The position numbers and the translations under genes were made by a program. DNA of 64,000 nt from Malaya genurostris (taxonomy: Eukaryota; Arthropoda; Insecta; Diptera; Culicidae): NCBI RefSeq assembly GCF_030247185.1, contig NC_080571.1, positions 345,309,879 through 345,373,878 of the forward strand. Direction: 5' to 3'. The notes under the pieces were generated by a model. That model was not told the DNA's origin. It did no database searches and was given only the letters and a program-made list of their open reading frames with translations. Each line of letters opens with the position of its first letter. The stretch's first letter is position 1. Positions 1 to 11,987 of this stretch are shown here, piece after piece.

Positions 1-520
1 ATAAGCCTGCAAATTATTTCCAAAGAAAATTAAATTATTAGAATAATTCATTTTGTTTTTATGAGTAAAATGGATTCTTTCGAAATAATTTGAAGGCTTA
101 TTTTTGGCACAAAAGCGTAAGTTGAAATACTAATCATTTTTAGTTAGCATCTTATCATTTATTTCAAATGCCAAGTTTATAAATTCAAAGCACTATAAAT
201 ATTACCTTTATCTAAAGTTAGTTCATTTGACACTGATTTCGCAAATTGAATTTACTATGAAATTGTTTGTCAAGAAATTGACAGGAACGCACAAGTAAAA
301 CGATTGTTGGTATTATCAAAATGTTTATTGAAACAAACTAATTCTTTGAAAAAATAAATTCTAGTTTTGTTGTTTCAAGCAATAATATTTGCTATATTAA
401 ACTATTTTTTCTTTTGTCGCTATTTCAAATAAATACACGAAACCCAAATTTAGTTACATTTACAATATGTTTCTCTGCGTGTATCCAATTTTTATCGTAC
501 AATGTTGCCAGTTGATAGCT
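1..520. other. AT-rich intergenic sequence
   Basis: No coding potential, RNA gene or recognisable repeat end is visible here. Open frames are short and of random composition. Confidence 0.6.
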
Positions 521-534
521 CTGGATGCAACCAT

Positions 535-1262
535 CTACACTCAAAATAATAATCATGTTATAGTTACGTGAAAAGTTATGTGAATATATTCCACCCTACT
601 TTTCACGTAGGATTTAATGGACTGGCATTCAAAAACTGCAATGCATTCAAAAACTGTAACGCATAATTAAGTAAACGCTACGTGTTCCATAGGTAAAATA
701 TAATGTACTGCTCATATCACATTTACCTATCAGTTCATATAAAATTTAGATACCAGAGAATTACTATTTTATATACTGGTTGAAGTCAAAAGGGAGATTT
801 CAGATTTTTATATAAATCTAGGAAATGAAAAATGCCATGAAAAATAAAACATTTATTTGAGAAAATTTGCAAATTTGAACTCGTTTTTCGGTAGACCAAT
901 GGCCTGTTTGAAGCATTCGACAGGAGCGGGCACACTTCCGGAATCGGTCCAGTCGAACACATGGAATCTTTCATACTGGAATGGTCCGGTCGATGTAGTA
1001 AAAAATTGTAATTAAATTACATTTCTCGCAAATATTTACACTACTCCCACTTTGAGGGCCACTGCTCGCCATTTTCAAAATCGAGTTTTTCACACTGGAA
1101 ATTCACGTAAATCTTATGTTAAGAACAAAAGATGACTCTATTCATTTTAGGGGATGTTCGTGTAACATTCGATTTCGTCACGTAAAACATTCAATTTGAC
1201 ATTTGAAACCAGTTTACGTGATTTTTCAAGTGAATCGAACGTGAATTTTTACTTGAGTGTAG
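535..1262. mobile_element. TIR element with CTACACTCAA ends
   Basis: The stretch begins with CTACACTCAA (535-544) and ends with its reverse complement TTGAGTGTAG (1253-1262). The similarity may extend a few bases outward through the GCAACC / GGTTGTAGC flanks. Inside, ACGTGAA and TTCACGTA motifs recur near both ends. There is no transposase frame, so this is a non-autonomous DNA element of unknown superfamily. Confidence 0.55.
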
Positions 1263-1406
1263 GGTTGTAGCTTTGAAGTTTTAATAAAAATACTGAATAA
1301 ATTGGTTGGACTTTTTAAGCTTATTGAATCACGAATTACAAGTCATTTTATTTTAGTTAGCCTATTGTATTTCTACCTACACACGGTTAGAAATCCATTG
1401 CCGGTA

Positions 1407-2191
1407 CATCCAAACCTCCGTTTACGTAATTTTTTCTTACGTTACCTCTTTTTACGAAACTCATTTTACGGACCAAATCCCAACTAACGAAAACTTGTTT
1501 TACAAACCTACTTCGCAAAAAGAGGTTTTTGTATGCAATGAAAATCATTTCCGACACATTTATATTCCATGGAAATTACTACAATATGGGTATCTTCGGA
1601 ACGGGTTCGATGAGTAGATATCGGAAAACTAGGTCGTTCCAAAATCCAAAATGGCGGCTTCCGGCTATTCCTTCAAAACCCTTACAATTTGTGTCGATAC
1701 AACTCGAATTGCTCGATTACCTTCGCAATATGCATATTTTTGGAACGGTTTTCATTAATTTTCATTAATTTTATCTGTGACAGATCTAAATTATAGCCGT
1801 ATTTAGTAAAAACAAGACTAAAATACCAGTCAAATCAGTTTCAGATTATCAAGACTGTTGAAACTGCTGTAATTGCCCTCAATAAAGTGAAATTCTAGAT
1901 ATAAAGAACTGTCATCTTGGAATTCGGAACCACCTCAAACATCGCTTTCCGAATTGTACTCATCAAACCCGTTCCGGAAATACCCATATTCTGATGATTT
2001 GTAACGAATATTGATGAACCGGAAGTCGGAATCTTGGAAATTGATACTACTTAGAACATCCTTTTCCTGCATTCCATACATATACATAAGGAAAACATTT
2101 TTACGTTGAAAAAACCAAATAACGTAAACTTTTTTTACGTCATAATTCGATTTACGAACCCCCGATTATTACGTAAATGGAGGTTTGGGTG
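1407..2191. mobile_element. TA-flanked TIR element (CATCCAAACCTCC ends)
   Basis: The ends are CATCCAAACCTCCGTTTACG and its near reverse complement ending GGAGGTTTGGGTG. A TA dinucleotide lies at each side (1405-1406 and 2192-2193), as expected for a Tc1/mariner-type target duplication. Internal CTCTTTTTACGA and TTACGTAA motifs recur in mirror orientation. A related fragment lies at about 21885-22252. No transposase is encoded. Confidence 0.65.
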
Positions 2192-2322
2192 TACCATGAT
2201 TAAGAAATTATGAAAATCATGAAACATGTCTTCTTATGGGATCAGCATCAGATCAGGGATCAGAGCAAAATGATGAGTTATTGCTCGTGATATGAATCAA
2301 TTTGTTCATGAAATCATCAGTA

Positions 2323-2887
2323 CAGGGTCCGGCACTCGAAGTGTAACCAATTAAAAAGGCCATAAATTCAGTTTGGAAAATTACTTTTACTTAATTCAAT
2401 GTACAAAATGTGTAAAAATAATACAAAATTCAGAATCAATTCACTTTTGCTCGATATGACCACCTTTTGCCTTGACTATGGCCTTGAGACGGTCAAAAAA
2501 CGAATCGCAAGCTGCCCGAATGTGACTTGCCCACTATTTTGGCTATTTCGGCCCACTCGCCTCGAGACTGGTGTATCTTTTAGTTCGGACTTTGCTCTCC
2601 AAAATGGCCCAAAGAGAATAATCCATTGGATTCGCATCTGGTGAATTCGAGAGCCATTGTGTGGACGTGATGAAGTTCGGAACGTTGTTTTTCAGCCATT
2701 CTTGGTTCACTCGAGCTTTGTGAGACGGTGCCGAGTCCTGCTGAAACGTCCATGGTCTGCCACCGAAATGTTTGTCTGCCCACGGCTTCAAAGCAACTTC
2801 CAGAATATTTCCCGATAATATGTCGCATTTACCTTGACGCCAGGCTCGAAGGTCTGAAGTTGGTTACACCTCGAGTGCCGGACCCTG
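2323..2887 (-). mobile_element. Internally deleted DD37D-type Tc1/mariner element, copy 1
   Basis: This 565-bp element has TIRs CAGGGTCCGGCACTCGA (left) and their reverse complement (right). TA target duplications lie at 2321-2322 and 2888-2889. It retains only the 3' part of a transposase gene on the - strand. A second copy of the same length lies at 54988-55552, so one deletion derivative seems to have been mobilised by a transposase supplied elsewhere. Confidence 0.85.
2543..2791 (-). pseudogene. C-terminal Tc1/mariner transposase fragment (DD37D spacing)
   Basis: The 82-residue frame holds the second catalytic Asp in WTFQQDSAPSHKA. The third catalytic residue is the second Asp of SPDANPMDYSLW, 37 residues later, which fits the DD37D (maT-like) group of the Tc1/mariner superfamily. 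The DNA-binding N-terminus and the first catalytic Asp are missing, so the product cannot be an active transposase. The Met at 2791 is only the first ATG in the remnant, not a native start. Clade placement is inferred from the spacing alone. Confidence 0.8.
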
Positions 2888-2975
2888 TAATAGGCGTGAT
2901 CCCATAAGGAGATATGTTTCACGATTCTCATAATTTCTTAATTATGATACCGGTAATGGATTTGTATCCGTGCAG

Positions 2976-4600
2976 TTTCTTTAAATATCGAAAATATCTA
3001 ATCGAAAAATACCAGAATGATTTCGCTACTGTCAAATGGAACGACACAGTGGAAAACATTACTGTACGCAAAGTAGCCTACTACTTTATCGGAGAAAAAA
3101 TATGTCCATCCTGCGTGTCAAAATTTTCAATATGCCACTTGTTTAGTACAAAGCAACCAACGGCCTACTGTGATCCTACTGCTGCCGTTTTTTTCCCTCT
3201 CTAGTTTCTCTCGGTATCGTTTAAAATCAATTTAATTCGCCCAACCGGGCCGAGATTCAGTGGGTGGAAAATCGTTGGGGCGTCCGTTTTGCTACAGTGC
3301 CGGGTCTAACCCAGTGCGAAAAAAATAACCAGAAATGTTGCCCAAATGGAATGAGTAATTGATTTCGCGCACAAAGCAACAAAAAAAAAGTGATAACATC
3401 CCGGACAACCGAGGAAAATTCTTGACAACTAACCGGTTTCGATCAATCGTTGGTTGTTTGAGACATTAACTGTTTGTGATACGTACTGGTAATTAAATTT
3501 TTCACCCACAAGTTTGCATTATTGGGAGAGGATGGACAATTTAATTTCATTGATTTTACGCGTCATTTGTCGGTAAAATTGGCTTGTTTTTTCTTTTTGT
3601 TAACTTAACCGGCCTGACTGAAGGACACTTTGGCTACAAAAGGTATTCCGGGTTGGACAGGAAAATATTATCCTCCCCCGCCGGTTCGGATGAGTTGAAA
3701 GACGAAACGACAGAAAGGTCACAAGTTGACTCAAGGCTCAAATTCATGGTGAAAACTTTCTCCAGTGTTTGATTTATGGTGCTTGTGTGGGATCTGTTTT
3801 CGTGATAGGAAAAATACCGAACATGAAACGGGAAGACGTCGGTATTTCGAGTTGCCTTGCGAGATTCACTCCGTGATTGAGAATGTGATCAAGAGGACTT
3901 GGTCAGATTTCGAGAAAAGGTTTGGGAAAAACCGGTCAAGTATCTTCAAGGCTATTCAGATCGAAAGGATTTCCAGTGAAATTCAAAATTTTCCGTCAAC
4001 CCAAGAAGCTACCAACTAAATTGTCTTCCTTTGGACAGCAAGCAGCAGCACTTAATCATGGTTTAATTTCACTTCCTCGGAAGTCACGGGTTAAGTGTCT
4101 CGTTGAACTTCTAAAGTCGACCAACACGACCACGACAGGCCGGCCGTTTCGCAAGTCGTAAGTAATTCAAACTCATTTCTCAAATTGTTACAAACCGTAA
4201 TCAAATTAGTGCTTAGCGATGGGACAATTATCATCCGCTGTATCAACTAATTGAAGCTTCGCCATGCATCGTGAGATGGAGCTCCGAATGCTCGCCAACG
4301 CGATAAATGACGATTTGTCAATTGCATCGCACTGGGGCACCGAGAGAAAAAATTGCGGCCGTTGCAGTCACTAAATCAGTTTCATCGGATGAAATTTGAT
4401 CATTCGGCTAATGATTCATATTTATAGTTAGAGAAAATTTCGTTTTGATTAGGAAATCCGCTCGAAGAAAGACTTCAGTGTAATCCAAAAGAAGTGTTCC
4501 ACTGGACAATTCCCGCAGCAGTTATTCTCATTTCATTAGAACCTGTCATCGACTGAGTAGAAGTGCTTCTATTTCAATGAATTTTTCGCAGAAATTAGCA
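2976..4600. other. Low-copy region, possible untranslated exon sequence
   Basis: Sequence from about 3200 to 4160 is less AT-rich and lacks the repeat motifs of its surroundings. It ends near a donor-like AGTCGTAAGTAA (4154-4165). It could be a 5' untranslated region or unique intron sequence. The open frames at 3584-3772, 3765-4019 and 3922-4161 resemble no family I know. I cannot assign a gene. Confidence 0.2.
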
Positions 4601-6390
4601 ACTGTGGGTGAAATTGCATAACAGCAGAGCAAACAAAACAATTAATTTAGTGTGTCTACTGAAAGGTAGTTACGGTAGCGAGACAATCAAAATATCAGTT
4701 CATTTTTATAAGAACGAATAACATTAACCTTCTCAAACCGTAGAACTGCTCTGCCGTTGAGCTAATCGAGAATGTGCAGATTTTTTTTTCGTCTCAACTC
4801 ACACTCATTTTAATTGACGATTGTACAGATGCAAGTCAACTGCATGTTTTCTCGCAGAGTTCCTATTGCAGTGTTGTGTACGAGACACGACCGATCATAA
4901 TGCTATTATAAATGCAATTTTGAAACTCTCTCGTCAAAAAGATTCAAATTTGAAAATAGGCAAATAATTGTAAAACACTAACGTTAGTATATCATCTTTA
5001 ACTGCGTTCAAGAAGTATTTATAATAATAATCTTTGTTGGTTTTTTGCGAACTTCGGTTTCCGTTCGTAAATAGAGATTTCTGTTCCCGGCCAGCGCAAT
5101 CGTTACCTAATCTAATGTTCATCAAATGCAGTGAACACCTACACAAACGAACACGTATTAACGTATTTGGCATACAGTGCCGCACTGCAAACATTTTAAA
5201 TTTGGAGAATCCATCAACAAATACTCAATCTAACACGGTGTAGAGCAGATGGAAGAAAATGACACATCACAAAAAACAAGCATTCGGCTGGCTGCGAACA
5301 TTCATGCGATGCAGAAGATACTTTTCCTTGCATGACGTAGATACTCCCTATACCGAACGAAGCAAATCTGCTACTATATGAAATTCTAGGTGCAGACCAA
5401 CGATCGAAATCGTCGGCCGTGCACGAATAAATCAATAGGATGACATCATTCGCCCTGCTGTGATTGGTTAGTGAAAACATAGGTCGATTCTAGCCAATTT
5501 TCTTAATAGGATGCTATTGAAATACTGAAACGACGTTGCCATACATGTTTAAGTTGAATGTTTCCGAATCGATTGGTAGTTAAATTATATAAATCCATCC
5601 ACAGATCCTTAGTTATTAGCGTTCAAAATTATGACAAAAAATCTAACGCGGCTAGTTTTTTAGATTTTTAATTGACACCCGGCCTCGTAAGGCATTTTAA
5701 TGTCAAAAGCAATCGATTACCATTTTTTATAGTCACAAGTTTTGAGAAACAAACGAATATTGATGAAGAAAACATGTGGAAAAAAGTTATCATCACACTG
5801 TTAGGTGGATAAAGCACGTTTTTATGGAGTTCTCGTAGGTCGGTGTCAGAAGATTGTTCTTAAAAGGTCAAATTTTCATTAGAAAACAAATGTACAATTC
5901 AACAATTAACACGCACTAAACTCTCTTCGGAGACAGATCACCGGTGCCCTCGTCGCTATGGTTCTGTGACTTTCGTTTCTCCAGAAAATTATTCTTCGTA
6001 TAACTTTCAAGTTAAAACCACAAGCTCTCGATTTATATTGAAAATTCCTGAGAAATTGCAGTAACGGCTATAATAATCATTAATAATTTTTGTCGTGAGA
6101 CTATCGAATTGTCCGACTCCTCCGGTTTGGATCCACCTGCATTAAGATTTCCATGATTTCGTTTTCCTCAATTGATGCAGGAAACAGAAGCAGATAAAAT
6201 GGCGGACGCACGAAAATCGACATACTATTTTGATCATGAAAGTTCCCGGATTCACCACCGTGTGGCGCTCTCAGTCACCCGATTAGATTTTCTGTTTTTT
6301 TTTAGGTTGCCACATCTGTCATTGATATTTTATCAATTGTGTATCATGAATTCCTTCCACAAGGCCAGACCGCCAACAAGTAGTATTATT
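4601..6390. other. Intergenic, no gene recognised
   Basis: This is AT-rich DNA. A short relic at 5791-5811 (CACACTGTTAGGTGGATA) resembles the CCACTAGGTGGATTAA flank seen beside the GCCTTTCTC element at 17450. A CCAAT-like GTGATTGGTTAG lies at 5460. Nothing else is identifiable. Confidence 0.4.
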
Positions 6391-6394
6391 TGGG

Positions 6395-6765
6395 CGTTAT
6401 GAGACGTTTGCGTGAAGTAATTCACTGGAAAAAACAGATTCGTGGCAAATAACTCGTGGATCTGGCACCGTCACACAATGCCCATCATTATCCGTGAACA
6501 TTTGGCTAAAAAACGAAACGAACACCAATCAGTAACCACCGAACTCACCTGATTTGGCTCCCTGTTACTTTTTTTCTATTCGGTCGAATTAAGAAACCGT
6601 TTCGTGGAACGCGTTTCAGCACCCGAGATTAGATTATGGAAAAATCGCAGATGACTTGGATCGTCATACCGAAAACTGAATATAAAAAATGTTTCGAGTA
6701 TTAGATCAAGCGCTGGCAGATATTGTTTGTTCCAGAATCAATTCCTGATGCACATCATTTTCCTC
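6395..6765 (+). pseudogene. Degraded mariner (DD34D-type) transposase C-terminal half
   Basis: With frameshifts, the + strand reads through landmarks of mariner transposase. MRRLREVIHWKK at about 6400 matches the region before the second catalytic Asp. CPSLSVNIWLKNE (about 6480-6525) stands where HDNAPSH...REFLAK would be. A degraded PPNSPDLAPC follows (about 6535-6565), then a stretch resembling FFLFGRIKKPFRG. The frame shifts at least twice and contains stops. No TIRs were found at the edges. It is an old copy with no coding capacity. Confidence 0.65.
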
Positions 6766-6799
6766 TGCAAAGTAACATGTCCGGCTTTGAGCAAGCATA

Positions 6800-7310
6800 T
6801 CTCAGGAACAATTTGCTAATTTCACTTAAAATGTAGTAGTCTCTAATAAAGAATGATAACTGCATAAAAACTGAAGATTAGGCAATCCATATTTTTTAAA
6901 TCCACGCTTTAAATTAACAAACGAATAACCGTATTTATTATTATAGCTCTCCATAAACGTAATCGTAATATTTTCAACTATCATTTGAGTATTAAATATA
7001 AACTAATTGATGGATCAAAAGTATCTAACCGAATCGAGAAGCAAAAGACCGTTACATAGAAACACAACTTCAGCTAGACTGGAAATTTGTCTACTTCTAA
7101 AGGACGCATTTGTTCATAGTGCTATTAAAAATGTGTGTGTAGCATCCACCCTACCGCTCGATTTTAACATTCACTCTTCAGTTACGAAAAAGATAACGTA
7201 CACGCTTAAAAAAACCCTGTGATTTTACATCTTATTAGATGCACATAAATGGAGCGTCGCAGCTCACGCAAATTTACGTGGAAGAACATTTAATATTGTG
7301 TCCACAACTC
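6800..7310. other. Intergenic, no gene recognised
   Basis: AT-rich sequence. The 71-codon frame at 7007-7222 has no recognisable domain and no splice or promoter context. Confidence 0.4.
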
Positions 7311-7317
7311 CATACAT

Positions 7318-7423
7318 GAAATTCATTGAAATAAAAAAAAAGAATACTGAGAGCAACCGTCGCGACTTGAACCGAGAATCATTGGATCGCAAGAGCGTCT
7401 GTTAATCGACCGAGCCACAGGAG
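7318..7423 (-). mobile_element. tRNA-derived SINE (- strand)
   Basis: Read on the - strand, the head has an A-box-like TGGCTCGGTCGATTAACA and a B box GGTTCAAGTCG (complement of 7363-7373). An AT-rich tail with a run of Ts follows toward 7330. Matching CATACAT heptamers flank it (7311-7317 and 7424-7430), which could be the target-site duplication. I judge it a SINE rather than a tRNA gene because no acceptor stem closes and a tail follows. Confidence 0.55.
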
Positions 7424-7612
7424 CATACATCTGCTAGGCTGGTAAAATGTGCATTTAAATTCATACAGTCGCACCTGCTAGCAGAACGCAAGTAACAGTC
7501 GAAACCAGTAAAATTCAGTCTCATCTAACATTAAGTTATTACAAATGAGATTTTTCGTCATTTGACAAATTAGGTCTTTAGGAATTAGATCGTATGAGGG
7601 ATTAAGGGGTGG

Positions 7613-7899
7613 GTAGGGTCTAACACTTTTGAAAAATCATTTTTATTTTCTTTATATTTTCTCAAAGTAAAACATTTCAAGAGCATTCTGTGAAATTTTC
7701 AAGCCATTCGGAGAAAAACTGGGCAAGTTATGGGCTTTTATCTTTGCTATATCATACTGCGAAGAGATAAGAGCTCGGCACACAAGTCCAAGATTTCTGC
7801 TTCGATCGACCTAAAAACTTGACGAAACACTCTTGAAATGTTTCATTATAAAAGAATACAAAAGAAAAAATATGATTTTGTGAAAATGTTAGACCCTAC
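7613..7899. mobile_element. Palindromic MITE (GTAGGGTCTAACA ends)
   Basis: GTAGGGTCTAACACTTTTG at the left is mirrored by the right end GTTAGACCCTAC. Inner AAACATTTCAAGAG is mirrored by CTCTTGAAATGTTTC, so nearly the whole 290 bp folds back. A partial left arm recurs at about 13000-13080. No coding sequence. Confidence 0.6.
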
Positions 7900-7929
7900 G
7901 GACTCCCTGGAGTAAATAATTGTTTCCAT

Positions 7930-8080
7930 TAATTTTATAGACAAAAAACTTTGAACGCGTTTTTCTCGAAAGCAGGTTTTGAAAGTCCGTGTCCATCGTC
8001 ATTCAAAAACTACTGAACCAATTTTTTTCAAATTTTGCACACACTTTCTACATATAAAAAATCGTTGATCGTGACCAAAT
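7930..8080. repeat. Dispersed repeat (AACGCGTTTTTCTCGAAAGC), copy 1
   Basis: This stretch is about 80% similar by eye to 13445-13585. Both contain AACGCGTTTTTCTCGAAAGC, then the GTGCCCACCGTCATTC / GTGTCCATCGTCATTC variants, then CACACTTTCTACATAT. In both places it lies beside a GTAGGGTCTAACA element, so the two may be parts of one larger element. Confidence 0.6.
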
Positions 8081-8239
8081 CAATTGCCAGCAATGTAATA
8101 AAAGTGTATTTGTCGGCTGGCAGAAATACCGCCTAGAGGAGGTATCAGAATCCAGATGCCGAAAAATCTTACCTCCGTGTTCGGGATGTCGCAGTGCAAG
8201 CTTGGAGTGTCGTTTACAACCGAGTGGCGAGCTAAGGCG

Positions 8240-9815
8240 CGAGGTGTAATGATGCCTTTCTCATTAACGTACCATTATAAATCGATGCATGTTCCGATGG
8301 AGATTTTGATTATCGGTTTCTAGAGCCGGAACTCGGATAGACCGTTACAGTCGTGAAAAGTTTTTCCGGTCATCAACTTAGCCAGACTTACAAGCTTAAA
8401 TGGTTATAAAATCTGCCTTGAAAATTTCGTACTTATCCGTGTTGTTAATTTTATGACGATTGGGCATTTTGATCAACATATAATAAGTTAAGCGAAAAAA
8501 CTATTCCATTGAAATCTTGATTACAGAGACGAAGATTTTATTTGAATTAAAACTGTTTGATTCACCTTTCATACGCTATTTAGATTGAGTGAATTAAATG
8601 AAAATGAAACCAAAGGGAAACCTGTGCTCCTGTTACTGCTGCATAAGAAATTTACGTTAAATGGGTAATTAATAAATACTTTTCAAGCAGCATAATGAAC
8701 CATGCCTTATGATTGGATGTTTATTTGTGTAATTATTATCAATAAAATCATTTGTAAATTTGTATTCGTTCTATTTTCTTTCTCTTGTATATGCAATACG
8801 AAATTGAACAAAGCACACTGTGAGCTTTGTTAGCAAAGGCGGTGGTGTTTGGTTCTTCCGTACCAGCACGTACCAATGAGTACCGGTTTTGCATCGTCAT
8901 TTTGTATGACGGTTTGAATATTTCGAGACTCATCTCCCTATATTTTCGGGGTCGGATGTCGGATTTGGATGAAATTGCACAGTATATTTTAAGACAATAA
9001 GAGCTGTGAATTGTGAGAATCGGTTAAACCGTAGCTGAGAAATCGAAGTGAGTCCCGTTTTTGGAATTTTTCTACACAATTATCGGTGCTTTCGGAACCG
9101 GAAACCGGGGACAAGTAGCCCCAAAGTAGATTTATGTATTCACCAACTAACAAGATCTGCCCACAAGATAAATTTACCAGGAAGTTTTATAAAAATTTGC
9201 GCCTCGTTTTGCCTTTACTTGTGAAAAAAATACTCATGAAATTGAAAATGTTTCGATTAGCGCACTGTAATATCGGAATCGATTGTCGAATCTGGGTCAA
9301 CTTTTCGAGGACTTTTTGAAGAATTCAAGACTTTTTATGTGACTCTTAGTTTGTGGAAATCGGTCGAGAGATTTCCGAGAAAATTGAGTGCGCATTTTCT
9401 CATAGAATTGCACGTATTACCTTGTAATTCCGTAATCGGAAGTCGGATAAAGATGAAATTCAACAGCAAGCTATGGGCGCATAAGACCTCTCGTTTGAAT
9501 CTAGGTTTGTAAAACTCGGTTCAATCATCTCCAAAAAATGTGAGTGACTATTGGTTCCATTTTTGTGTGTATATCACCCAGTGATTCCGGAACCGGAAGT
9601 TGGATCGGAATAAAATTCTATGAGACAATAAGACCTTTCATTTAAATTTCAATTGGTGAAATTCGGTTTAGATGTCTCTGAGAAAATTTAGTGAAACAGA
9701 TAATTTGTGATCTCGATGAACTGAGTTGAATGGTATATGACACTCGACCCTCTGGGACTCGGTTTTAAATTTGGTTTTCACAGCGATTGCATAGCCTTTA
9801 CATCCGAGAAAGGCA
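8240..9815. repeat. GGAACCGGAAGTCGGA tandem-repeat block 1
   Basis: The block opens near GATGCCTTTCTCATTAACG and closes with a GAGAAAGGCAAAA end. Within it, degenerate units of roughly 150-200 bp repeat a set of motifs: a variant of GGAACCGGAAGTCGGA, AGACCTTTCATTTGAATC, and AAATCGGTT before GAGAAAA-TGAGTG. The block is non-coding. Its mirror-like termini suggest a non-autonomous element that amplifies internally. Confidence 0.7.
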
Positions 9816-9889
9816 AAAACTGTCGATTATGAGGTATTGCGGCTGGGAAAATAAATTAAATTAATGGTGTCAAAACTAATTTTAATTCT

Positions 9890-10070
9890 ATTTCTTCGCG
9901 TTTCGCCTTCGGATCGTCAGTGCTTAAAGCAGTTCAAACTAAAATACCATCTCGTGCCTAGCAGTTCAATTTAAAACGCTAAGCAGACGCAAAGACCGAA
10001 GGCGAAACGCGAAGAAATAGAAACAAAATATGTGCTTTTTGCACAAACCAACAAAACCCCTAAATGTAAT
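9890..10070. mobile_element. Palindromic MITE, GTCTGCTTAGCG family, copy 1
   Basis: GCGTTTCGCCTTCGG (about 9898) is mirrored by CCGAAGGCGAAACGCG (about 9999-10014). Inside lie GCAGTTCAA motifs and GCTAAGCAGACGCAAAG. The right flank (GTGCTTTTTGCACAAACC, then AACAAAACCCCTAAATG) recurs inverted at about 44225-44265. Other copies are near 35040, 44400, 44575, 63015 and 63290. Confidence 0.65.
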
Positions 10071-10074
10071 TTTA

Positions 10075-11880
10075 ATTGTTTCTTAATACTTCCAGCAAAT
10101 GTTGTAATAATCCGATTTTGAGCATGAATTTTGCGTATGCGGATTTCAAATGGTACACCCTTTAAACCCGTCGTCAAAACAAAACGTTACAAACTCTCTG
10201 GATGGTGTCAGAAATGTTCAAATCCTTTGTATTACAATATGTATATTTGTCATATGCAAAATAAAATACCATCTGATCTTGTGGCTTGGAGGCCAAGACC
10301 TTCAGCTAGGAAATTTAAGTGTAGAAGTGCCGTTTATTATCATTCCTCAAGCAGTTGGTTTGTTTTATTATGGTTGGATTTGGCTTCTTTTCCTTACGGA
10401 ACAAAGTTTGTGAAGAGATATTCCGCGAACAACATCCCGGTTAATCTAATTCGATCAAAAAAGATCTGATCTGCTCTTGAATTGGAAACTCTATCAATTC
10501 AATTTTTGAACAATTGATCAGTTTTTTTGCTTCTCGTTCGATTCGCTGATGAACCACTTTCACACTATACAAAAAAATCTGTTTGAACACATCTAGCGGT
10601 GTGATGTTGTTTTTCTCATGTTACTCATATTTTCATGAATAATACTAAGGGTTTTCTTCAAAAAACTTTCTATTGTATCTTGAATAAAAAGAAGAACAAG
10701 CCTTGGGCTGAAAATAAAGGTAAAGGTGTCTCTTTCATTTACTATTCGCCAGTTCCCAATAGTGTATTACAAAGCCTTTCTTTGAACCGACGTCATTGGC
10801 TTGTTCATCAAAATTCGCACGAATTAGCTCAGTATCCTTAGCATGACAAAAGAGCTCTGTGTTCCATCCCTAAAAAAAGCAGTATCTGTCAAATATTGAA
10901 ACGAAGATTAAATTCATTTAGTCCAGTTTTCCAACGATGAAAACGTCACGATCTATCTGTTTTTGCGAAAAAATAATTTGACGCCCCGATAAAGACGACG
11001 CCTACTGCGACAGTCCAAGGAGAGCCGCTACTTGTATTTCGGAGAAAACTCATTGCGTGGAAAAAGATATCTGTTCTTGCAATCTAGCAATCTGAGCTTG
11101 TTTAGGCTGTGCAAAAACAAAATGAAACTTTTTTTGTTCATTTGAAATATGAAACACGGTTACAGAGTCATCCAACGGAAAGAAACCAGTTCCCTAAGCA
11201 TCGTTCCATTCCTTCGAAGACAGTTCGCTTGTTCGCTCTTGCTGAAACGCTTTTCGGCTACAGGTAGTCATCGTTTGTTTGTTACTGCTTTTGATTAATA
11301 GTAACGAACTGGAACACCAACACACACACACGCACACATACATACACTCAAGCGTAAAATAATCGTCAACCGAAATCCATTTATGAAATTAAATCAACAA
11401 CAGACAAGATTCGGGCGACGGTTTTTCCGTGGAGGATTGATGTATGTTCCCGTTCCAAAGTTCCTCTGTAGGGACATGCAGCACCCCACAGCAATTCGGC
11501 TTCGAAGTAAATCAATTTCCCATACATCCTGATTGTAGCGAAACCGCAGATACTGTACGCTTGGTGGCATTGGTTGCAATTGAGTTCAGCTTGATTAACC
11601 ATCACTGGAGGTTGGTTTGGAATCAGCCGAAGGAAATTATGTTTTTGCGAGTAAATATGAAAAGGTCGAATAAACTGTGAATCCTTTCTGGTTATTTGGT
11701 TCGAATCACACAAGCTAAAGTAGAAGGATTTCGTACAGAATAAAACATCGATTGAAAAAGTATATAGCATATTTTGGGATAGGAAAATACACCAATTCCA
11801 GTTAGACATCGAAAAAACAAAAATACGAAACACCATTAATTCACACATACACAGAAAAAAATAGACGTAAAAACATCACT
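10075..11880. other. Intergenic or intronic, no gene recognised
   Basis: Open frames here (up to 155 codons at 11381-11848, - strand) have no recognisable domain and biased composition. A short CA-rich microsatellite lies at about 11317-11347. If the candidate exon at 11884-11987 is real, the sequence just below it is the start of that gene's first intron. Confidence 0.4.
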
Positions 11881-11883
11881 CAC

Positions 11884-11987
11884 GAGTCGACGTCCTGGCT
11901 GTGCAGCGAATCGTCCGATTCCGGAACAAGACCAATCCGTCCGTAGGCGTTGCTGGACGACGTCGGGGGCCGTAAATTTTTCGGCAT
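11884..11987 (-). CDS. Candidate first coding exon of an unidentified - strand gene
   Basis: From an ATG at 11987-11985 (context AAAAAAATGCC), 34 codons read MPKNLRPPTSSSNAYGRIGL, then VPESDDSLHSQDVD. They end at 11884 in phase 2, directly before a consensus donor GTGAGT (11883-11878). An in-frame TGA lies 17 codons upstream, so this ATG is the first available. Codons are GC-rich at third positions, unlike the surrounding AT-rich DNA, as expected of coding sequence under constraint. The peptide is polar with no signal or membrane segment. I do not recognise the protein. Later exons would lie at lower coordinates, and none was found. A chance GC-rich frame remains possible. Confidence 0.45.

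Larger units (their letters stand above)
1376..2975. mobile_element. Outer palindromic MITE, split by two later insertions
   Basis: The sequence around AAATCCATTGCCGGTA (1391-1406), continued at 2194-2250, is mirrored by 2895-2975. The right arm, read in reverse, gives TCCATTACCGGTATCATAA and then a near match to 2200-2250. Removing 1407-2191 and 2323-2887 leaves a roughly 250-bp near-perfect palindrome. This is the oldest layer of a three-layer nest. The assignment rests on my own alignment of the arms. Confidence 0.65.

Noticed and set aside
3584..4161. Three overlapping + strand frames of 60-84 codons as a possible gene
   Set aside because: They lie in different frames without splice sites joining them, and no family is recognised. 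I list the region only as low-copy sequence.
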